Shown here: positions 56,491 to 64,000 of the stretch, one piece after another
Layout of the letters: every line of letters begins with the position of its first letter
Position numbering within the stretch: position 1 is the first letter of the stretch
From: Camellia lanceoleosa
Taxonomy: Eukaryota; Streptophyta; Magnoliopsida; Ericales; Theaceae
NCBI GenBank assembly: GCA_025200525.1
Contig: CM045762.1
Coordinates: forward strand, 85,874,717 to 85,938,716
DNA: 64,000 nt
Direction of reading: 5' to 3'
Notes under the pieces: model-generated
The model's database searches: none
What the model was told of the DNA's origin: nothing
Seen by the model: only the letters and a program-made list of their open reading frames with translations
Made by a program: the position numbers and the translations under genes

Positions 56491-59459
56491 ATAAAATGCA
56501 TCTTCTATGCAAGTATGGAGGCATTTTCTATGCAAAAGATACGGGCATTTTCTATGCAAGTATGGAAGCACAATTTATGCAATATTGAAAGCAAGCATAT
56601 TCTCTGCAAGAATCATAACGATGCGCGGCACGCATGCAACAACAGTGTATATGAAAGTTCACACTCTATGCAATAGAGGATCATCAAATATGTACTCTGG
56701 TGCCTCTGATTTGCCTCTTAGAGGTGTAGACGTCCCCGAACGCTCCGGGAGGGTTAAGTCCCGTTCTGTTCGTTTTGGGGTCACTACAGTTCGGACTCGA
56801 TTTGTGTCACGGTTCTAAATCTGAACCAAAGAGTCCAACTCTGGCAAATCGTTTTGAAGAAAAACAGATTTTGAAAAGTAGTGCCAAACATGGACTGCTT
56901 TGCCAGATTACAGAGTCGCCACCTAAATATTTTAAAATGGGAAATTTAGGAAACCCTGACTCGGTCAAGGCCACATGTCATCACCAAAGTGGTCTTGGCT
57001 CGGGAGCTTGGGTACGATTGGGGAAGGTCAGCTATGAGCACCCCCTTTCGCCCGGTCCGAAGACCGGCCTCTACTAACCATGATATCCGTTTTTGAAAAC
57101 ATTACATGCTCTTATTCCAATTATTAGCCTAGAATTACTATGTTATGCGCACGGCAAACAAGTATAGACTAGATTGCCTAATTTGGAAATAAACATTGCA
57201 TATCCATTTTGTCTCGAAAAACGTGTTGGTTTTTGCTACTCGCAAGTAGGCTAAAATACAGATTTCAATGAGTTGTTCCAACTCACGCAATCCAACCTCC
57301 ACCCACAGGCATTCAAACAGTTTATCTCATGTAAGCACTTAGCCGCATGGTAAGCATACTGTCATGGCAACATTCACACGCATGTGGTATGCTAAAGCGT
57401 AAAATACTTACATCGTACTCCGCGCCAAAACAAGAAACTAGTTAGCAGACATGCATGTCCCTAGATCATGTTAAATGGCTAATGCAACACAGGCAAGGAT
57501 GCAATTTAGAGTAGGCTCGGCTAACCCTAAAGATGGCATGTGAAATGCACTTTATTCGATGCACGTTTTCAATTTGGAATTGAAAATACAATGCAGTTTG
57601 TATGATGTACCGAGCCCGATGCATGTAAACAAATGCGTGAATGCACGCATGCATAGCATAAGGTATGCTAAAAGTAAACGTGCCCTAATCTACCATCATA
57701 AGCGGGTAAATAAAAGGGAGAAAGAAATGGGGGTTGGAAGACATACACCCACTCACACACGCTTATTACAATTATGCCCTCACTCGGAGGGACCAAAAGA
57801 ATATACAAATTAATTAACTACGCAAGCTAATTAAATATTACAAATTAACTAAATTAATTAACAAATTAACTAAGTTAATTAAAGCAGTAAATCGCCTCGG
57901 GATGAGGGCCAAAAGCAGCGCGCGCTCGGGACTGGCTCGGAACCGCACTGCCGTGCAAGTGTGCCTCTGTTTCCTCTGCTCTCCTCTTCAGAAAATTACC
58001 AAAATCCCAGGAGTGCCTCTCAGAGCACTGGAGATCACCACCGGCTGGGGTAGAACACCACCGGCTGAAGGAGGAGGCTACCGGCACAGAATTGTTCCAT
58101 CGGCTGGGAAAACACTGCCGGTCGGCACAAAATGTTCTGCAGATCACGCACTCTCACAAAGGAAACAACATGCAAGGCAATGCAATTCAAGCCATTTATG
58201 CACCAAACACACTCCCTATCATGTTATTGACTCAAGGGGGCATGTGCCTCGGTTCCCGGACCACCAATCGCGCATTTTCATGCATGATGGCCCTAAGAAC
58301 CAAGAATGCAACTTCACTTTCAAATGCATGCAAAACACATAGGCACAAAAGGGTGCCAAACCTCTATCAAACTCACTTCAAGAGGCTTGGCATGCATGTC
58401 AATGTGGTGCAATCCTAAGCATGTTATCTAGGATGCAAGATGGACAATGTGATACACTTATGCAAACATGCAAACAAGCACACAAGTCAAGCATGCAAAC
58501 CACATGAGGGATGGACTTATACATGATCTAGGCAACTCAAATAGGCCTAAAGTCAGTGGCCAAAATGCCTACAATTGGGGACTAAACACACACGCACACA
58601 TGCATGTTAAGGTACCAAACCCAAGGCATAAACAAGCAACATTCAAGCACACTTAAAGAGGCCAAACATGGACAACTAACATGCATTAAAGGCTCTGAAA
58701 TTCATGTAAAAACATGATGCTAAATCATGCAATGAAGCATGCCAAACAAAGCATGCAAATGGTCTTAGGCTAAGGCAAGCCAATAGGGCATTGAACTACA
58801 CCTATGCAAGGCAATTATGGCATGCACTTAACAACTCAAAACAGATTTTTAGCATGTCAAATTAGGCCCAAAGGACCACTTAGATGGCATCTAAGGGACA
58901 TGGAATCTAAGGCATGCAATAAGGCCTAAACATGGAGCATATAACACAAGCTTAAGAAGTCACGAAGGAGCATGCAAGGTAAGCATACAAGCACACCAAA
59001 TGGACTGAAATAGCATGCTAGGTGATTCCAAACCATCAAAACAATGCAAACAAAGGCATGCTACACATCCAAACTCTTAAGGCCAACAAGCCAAATGCAA
59101 AGGGGCTATATTAAACATGCTAAGATTGACCAAAATACTTATGGACAGACCTAAAACATGGAAATATAAGCACAAAATCTTCACAAATGCAAGCCTAAAA
59201 CATGTTAAAGACTAAGGCATACTACCTAAGCATGTTAGAGCATAAAAGGGCATTACAAGGCAACCATGCTAAGCATGCATAGGAGACCAAAACCAACTTA
59301 AGACCAAGTTAAAACATGGCATAATAAGCATGAAAAACAACTCAAACATGTTCAATACATACTCAAGCATGGTGCTCTCTCAAGAGGTAAAACTTGCCCT
59401 TTTCAAGGACATCAAGGAGAGGGGGTGGCCCTCCCCTTTCTAGGACTTTATGGCACCAT

Positions 59460-59497
59460 CTCCACCACTGAAATCCCTCAAGATTTCAGTGGTGGAG
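59460..59497. repeat. perfect 16-bp-stem hairpin
   Basis: CTCCACCACTGAAATC (59460-59475) pairs perfectly with GATTTCAGTGGTGGAG (59482-59497) around the loop CCTCAA. Confidence 0.9.
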
Positions 59498-60164
59498 AGG
59501 CCCAAACACACAAGTCCCGGATCTCTCCAAAATAGCACAAAAAGGGACCCTTTTCAAGGTCTAAAGGGGGTCAAACCTCCCCAAACCACAAAACACTCTT
59601 AATATACAACAAAGAGGGTTAAAAAACAGAACTTTTTTGTGCCAAACACTAAGCTCAAAAACTGTTTTAAACCAAGTAAAAACAAGGTACAAAAATGGGG
59701 AAAAAGAGAACTAGTGGCTCACCCTTGTAGACCTCTTCACAAAGCTTGGTGTTGTGGCTTCTTTGAGCTCAAAATCAGCCAAGAATCACCAAAAACCAAC
59801 CTCTAGAACCTCTGTCCCCCAAGAAAAGTGAAGCAATAGGTGCTAGTGTGCAAAAGTAAGGCACAAAACACCTAGTTTAACAAGAGATGGATAGATGTAG
59901 GTTTGATATATATTCTCTAACCTAAACCAGAGCTTCCTCTCTGTCTAAAATGGCTGAAAACCTCTCAAGAAATCCAACCCTAAGCCAAGAAGAAGAGCCT
60001 TCCTCTTATAGAACTTGTAAGACTTACAAGCTAAGCAAACAAGGGCTCATCCCTCCATACACGTGTATGGAGGGAAATAATAACACACAAATGTCTGAAA
60101 ATATCTCAGAAAGCAAGTGCACAGTGTCTAGCCGGCAAAAAATGTCATTTTGACAAAATTGAGT

Positions 60165-60255
60165 GCCGACCGGCACAAAATAGTGCCGACCGGCACAATA
60201 TAGTGCCGGTGGCAACTACAGCCAGCCGGTGGCCTCTAGCCACAGCCGGTGGTGT
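60165..60255. repeat. cluster of CCGGCACAAAATAGTGCCGG-type palindromes
   Basis: GTGCCGACCGGCACAAAATA, then GTGCCGACCGGCACAATATA and GTGCCGGTGGCAAC occur in a row, followed by three AGCCGGTGG strings. Further copies lie at 58070-58130 and 62878-62930. Confidence 0.8.
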
Positions 60256-62149
60256 GTGGGAATGCCTCACAAAGCATTCCCTGCCCCTCTAAGGCAAAAC
60301 ACAGGTGTCTGGTGCAGAACCGGACACAAAACGGCCAAGTTCGGAGGTCCTGAGGCAAGGCGCGCGAGCCGAGAACTCCGGGAACTCCAAACGAACACAC
60401 ACATGGATGATCACCGAGTGTTCAAACGGTGACGTCCGAGTCTTGAGGACGGTCAAAAATGGGGTGTCTCTGATTTGCCCTCTTTGTGAGAACTCGAAAG
60501 TCATAATAATGGCGGGAGTGAATGTCAAAGCCGAAGACGATCCACTTTTGACAAGGCCGAAGACTTGGACAAACATACAAAGCGCAAATGGTTGAACTCG
60601 CAAGCTGCCTACGTATCCCTTTAGGAATCAAACCAGCGTAGTTCAGGCGCAGGCATACAAGCCGCAGATAAGGTATGCGCCCGAAGGCAGGGGCAAAATG
60701 CAAGACAATGCAAAAAGGCCGAGCATAACTTATGATCATGCAAAGGAAGGCATAATGAAGCACACATGCAGTTATAAGCTAGCATACACCAAACTACACT
60801 ACCATGCGAAAGGATGTAAGAGAATTATGCCATTCTCAATACGTCTCCACGGAGGATACAATACTGTCGACTCGTCCGGTTGCCCGACCTCAAATGAGGT
60901 ACATACAATATTGTGCACGCAAAGAAAGTAAACTTAACAGGTACAATATTGTTAGTGTACATGCAGGACATATGCAATGCGAATGCTAAATGATATGCAA
61001 AAAGATATGCAATATATACAACAATAATGCAACTAAGAATGCAATGCAATTGGAACTATATGCAATGCCGACTATATGCGAACGAATTGAATCATGATTC
61101 AAACCGGAACGGTTCGAAACCGCACAAATGTCAAATAGATTGATGAAGGTGACAAGTCCGTCCCATAGAACGATGTCGATCTATGAGTACCATACGGACA
61201 CAAGAACAAGTATTGGGTGGAATGACATAAGTGGGAAACTTGACCCATGGGGAGAATAATGATCCTAATGCCGGACGCAATAACTACACTACAATGTAAT
61301 GGAAATGGATACAATGGATATGGCACGCGGGCCAAACCGTATTTTGCCTAGGAAAGGCATGTACGCATACAAACCGTATCTAACACAGAAGCGGTGCCGC
61401 TACCCTCAAGGCTCGGACACAAAAGCTCGACAACTGTGTTTCGACACGAAAAATATGGGCACATACCAGACCAAGCTCAACAAGGAAATGTGCAAGCCAT
61501 AGATGGAGGTGATGCAATGGATGCATGCAAGCTACAATGCAACGCACTAGATGTTTTACAGAAAATGTATGACATATACACTATATTACAATGAAATGCA
61601 TGACACATGCATGTTTTTTTTTGTTTTGAAATGCATGACATATGCAGTATTTACATGATGCATGATGATGCACGATGATGCAATGGCTACGATTGCAGCT
61701 TTCCCTATCTTACCAACAAGGCGATATACTAGGTCGGTTCAGTATCCAGAATTGAGGCGTAAACACGCCGCCTCAACCTATGGGGCTTCCATACAGATTT
61801 CAAGCCGAGGGTACACCCCCTGGGTATTTAAACCAGACTTTAGTCTCGGAAATTCCGAACCTTTGCGTTCTAGGCATAAGCCGTTTAAACTCTAGTTTTC
61901 ACCGCCCCAGTTGGTCTTCTAGGAACTCACCGCAAACCCAGACAGGTGGCTTTACCAGACCACCGAAAGTCGTTCGGGCACGACAAACACCGAAGGAATT
62001 GCACCTTCAGAGGATTTAAGGTCTCCTAGACCGTGCGTGTTTAAGGTCTCGCCAGACCAGGGGGCAACGATTACACAACACTCTAAGTGAGTGTGATGCG
62101 AATGAGACACGCATGCGGATGCAAATGGGGCAAACGAGACGCGCGTGCA

Positions 62150-62580
62150 ATGAGGTGCGCGTGCCTCAAAGGATGGAAAATGAAGTGCAATGAGGTACAC
62201 GTGCCTCGAGACGCGATGAAATGCAAAATGAGGCACACATACCTCATTCGATGGAAAATGAAATGCAAAACGAGGCACACGTACCTCAAGATGCAATGAA
62301 ATGCAAAATGAGGCACACATACCTCATTTGATGGAAAATGGAATGCAAAACGAGGCACACGTACCTCGAGATGCAATGAAATGCAAAATGAGGCACACAT
62401 ACCTCAAGATGCAATGATATGCAAAATGAGGCACACATACCTCATTTGATGGAAACTGGAATGCAAAACGAGGCACACGTACCTCGAGATGCAATGAAAT
62501 GCAAAATGAGGCACACATACCTCATTTGATGGAAAATGGAATGCAAAACGAGGCACACGTACCTCGAGATGCAATGAAAG
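62150..62580. repeat. tandem repeat, about 79-bp unit with inverted GAGGCAC/ACCTC cores
   Basis: GAGGCACACATACCTCATTT and GAGGCACACGTACCTCGAGA alternate about every 39 bp. Each is a small palindrome-like core (GAGG...CCTC). The minus-strand frames through it (peptide FPSNEVCVPHFAFH) are by-products. Confidence 0.88.
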
Positions 62581-62877
62581 TGCAAGTCCCAAGGGACGTG
62601 CAAGATGGCGCGATACAATGCACCGGACAATGTGATGGATGCATGCAACGCTGCAGGGTAACTTTTGAATCTTATAAAGACAAAAGGATACAATCTTGAA
62701 TTTGAGCGTCACGCCTGAGAGAGCGGTCCGAAGTCAAAAGCGGAGGCGGTTGAGCATCGAGGATGCATTTTCTTGAACTTTATTGATCTATGGAGACCCA
62801 AGACCCTTATCTTGCCTAAAACATCCTTGGGAGCACCACCCGGGTGGGGTGGTCACCGCCACCGTGCCTACACTCAT

Positions 62878-62930
62878 CCATCGGCACAAAAAGTGCCGAC
62901 CGCACAAAATAGTGCCGGCCGTGAAAAATG
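62878..62930. repeat. CGGCACAAAAAGTGCCG palindromes
   Basis: CGGCACAAAAAGTGCCGACC and GCACAAAATAGTGCCGGCC follow one another directly, like the cluster at 60165. They lie about 40 bp upstream of the TATA-like box. Confidence 0.75.
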
Positions 62931-62964
62931 CGATCGGGGCGAATGCGCCATTTCACTCCGGGCT

Positions 62965-62975
62965 TTATAAAATAG
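62965..62975 (+). promoter_or_regulatory. TATA box before the exon at 63334
   Basis: TTATAAAATAG, followed about 30 bp later by a pyrimidine-rich leader (TCCTCCTCTCTCTCTCT at 63016-63033) and a 300-bp GC-richer leader up to an ATG. The arrangement is that of a plant promoter, either of a host gene or of an LTR. Confidence 0.55.
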
Positions 62976-63333
62976 GGTTTTAAACCCCATTTTCCACACT
63001 TCTAAACCGCCGAAAACTCCTCCTCTCTCTCTCTAGAGTGTTTTCCTTTCGATTTTTCGTCGATTTCTCCGCGTTTCACGCCCATTTTCTCGTCGGATTC
63101 GCGATATTCTTCGCGTTTCGGACTTTTCGACCGAACAAAACTTCGTTTCGGTGCACTTTTCGCCATTTCTGCCTTTTCGGGACTTGTTCCCCTCGATATT
63201 CTCTACATTTCCGTGCATTTTCCTCTTCCGGCCTTCCCGGTCATTTCCGACCTTCTCGGGGTTGACTTCCCAGTTGGCTTTTCGCATTCCGGCCCATTTT
63301 TCTTCTTCCGGCTATTTTCTCATCTCCATCGCT

Positions 63334-63552
63334 ATGGCCGATGATGTTCCACATGTCGGGACTCCCCCGGACCACGAGATGGATCCCGGGGTCGAGCTCC
63401 TGCCACTGAGCGAGCGCCCATTCGACCCGGCGACTTACCAGCCGGCCATCCACGTGTTACCGCCCGACGGACTCCGCCACTTCATGCGGCCGACAGGCTT
63501 TGGACGGAGCCTGCTGCGTGGCGCCTCCCACTTGTCTTTTGGCGCCGCCGAG
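63334..63552 (+). CDS. first exon of an unidentified gene or retroelement ORF
   Basis: An ATG at 63334-63336 opens 73 codons (MADDVPHVGTPPDHEMDPGV onward to LLRGASHLSFGAAE) ending at GAG/GTAACACTCTC, a good splice donor at 63553. GC content is far higher than in the surrounding DNA. The N-terminus is acidic and Pro-rich, followed by a mixed segment; I see no domain I recognise. A TATA-like box is 370 bp upstream. The frame would stop at 63610 without splicing. The rest of the gene would lie right of the window. It may be a host gene or an ORF carried by a large retroelement whose LTR precedes it. Confidence 0.5.
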
Positions 63553-63644
63553 GTAACACTCTCGTCTTTTATTTTCTGCAATGTAGGATTTCTTGTCAAC
63601 TGCCGTAGCTAACTGAACCCCTTAACTGCTTAGTTCTGATGTAC

Positions 63645-64000
63645 TGTACTGTAGTTGATTATAGACAACTTCACAACTGATATTTGCTTAGGACCGACAC
63701 ACATGCACACGCACTGCACTAGCCTCAAGCACTCAAACACACGGCACACATTGCACTACAAATTTACCGACACCCGGTGCTTTTTGAATCTGAAAACTCG
63801 CACGTATGCTAGACTTGCACAAAACTACACATACACGCGGACACATCACACGTTGTAGTTCACTGAAACATACCGAGACCTGGCATCTATTTGAACTTTG
63901 AAAAACACGCACACATGCTATGTTTACACTGATCCTCACAGGAGCACTGACATATCACAGGCCGTAGTTCACCCACTGATACGCTGAAACCTGATATCTG
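63645..64000. repeat. diverged tandem repeat, about 110-bp period
   Basis: GACACCCGGTGCTTTTTGAA (63768), GAGACCTGGCATCTATTTGA (63876) and GAAACCTGATATCTG (63986) mark successive units, each with ACACGCACR and GTAGTTCAC blocks. It would lie in the intron after the exon at 63334. Confidence 0.65.

Larger units (their letters stand above)
50311..56720. repeat. 6-kb non-coding unit 1, Ogre/Tat-LTR-like
   Basis: It shares collinear blocks with the unit at 56721: ACGTCCC and GGTTAAGTCC (50315, 56730), GAGTCGCCACCTAAAT and GGAAATTTAGGAAACCCTGA (50515, 56910), GGTTGGAAGACATACA (51390, 57730), GGTGACGTC with TCTCTGATTTGCCCTCTTTG (54985-55030, 60430-60490), and CGTACATACAATAT (55410, 60897). The GAGTCGCCACCTAA string is common in very long LTRs of Ogre-type Tat elements. 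No ORF has a recognisable domain. The longest, 53797-54330 on plus, starts at a non-ATG codon and looks accidental. Open frames at 55446-56571 on minus are coded by repeats. Confidence 0.7.
56721..62690. repeat. 6-kb non-coding unit 2, diverged from unit 1
   Basis: Shared blocks with unit 1 are listed there; offsets are 6.4 kb in the first third and 5.5 kb in the last third, so the middles differ in length. Middle parts (58440-59340) are rich in CATGC and TAAGCATG strings without a fixed unit. The end (61640-62060) has sequence not seen in unit 1. No protein-coding gene was seen. Confidence 0.65.

Noticed and set aside
55446..56571. Several overlapping minus-strand ORFs with peptides like HYFVHFKSIALF
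   Set aside because: They arise from the GCGCAAAATAGCGC palindrome array; several frames are open at once and the peptide repeats follow the DNA repeat.
62083..62712. Minus-strand ORFs with repeated NEVCVPHFAFH peptides
   Set aside because: By-products of the 79-bp tandem repeat; no family match and similar ORFs in other frames.

Overview
The window looks like nuclear DNA from a eudicot plant. Gene density is very low, the background is AT-rich, simple repeats are abundant, and genes and relics have eukaryotic organisation. The protein families that can be recognised are plant F-box proteins with an F-box-associated domain, a TOPLESS-like WD40 tail, a Tat-lineage Ty3/gypsy element with a second RNase H, and plant L1-type LINEs. 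No rRNA, tRNA, CRISPR or bacterial-type gene was seen.

Layout. 1-8.8 kb: LTR-like debris, including an array of short CTCGAG palindromes, then AT-rich intergenic DNA with one small foldback MITE. 8.8-10 kb: a hAT-like non-autonomous transposon with an 8-bp target-site duplication, into which a complete 335-bp TRIM retroelement has inserted. 12-13.1 kb: an F-box gene on the minus strand whose 3' end is frameshifted, with a second hAT-like element inserted just upstream (13.2-14.3 kb). 14.4-19.4 kb: MITEs, foldbacks, an LTR remnant and some unidentified coding-like sequence. 19.7-25.8 kb: an LTR-like sequence interrupted by a 4.5-kb Helitron on the minus strand (19961-24467), which carries a fragment resembling the C-terminus of a TOPLESS-related corepressor. 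25.8-38.3 kb: a decayed Tat-lineage Ty3/gypsy element on the minus strand, arranged LTR-internal-LTR-partial internal, with an additional ORF on the opposite strand and two minisatellites. 38.3-42 kb: MITEs, trinucleotide-rich DNA and a long hairpin. 42.2-49.2 kb: a LINE 3' fragment, then a second F-box copy split by a 5'-truncated LINE with a clean 12-bp target-site duplication and later enlarged by a roughly 510-bp tandem duplication across the LINE/F-box junction. 50.3-62.7 kb: two diverged direct copies of a roughly 6-kb non-coding unit filled with subrepeats and short palindromes. Near 63 kb: a promoter-like sequence and a first coding exon whose gene runs out of the window.

Working as genes: only the F-box gene at 12.0-13.1 kb and the exon at 63.3 kb are candidates for living genes, and the F-box gene shows signs of decay. 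The rest is a record of insertions: two F-box duplicates with shared 3' flanks, nested transposons whose order can be read from target-site duplications, and retroelements with nonsense and frameshift damage. The most interesting items are the TRIM-in-hAT nest, the Helitron with its TOPLESS-like capture, the antisense ORF in the Tat element, the dated sequence of events in the second F-box copy, and the palindrome-rich 6-kb units.
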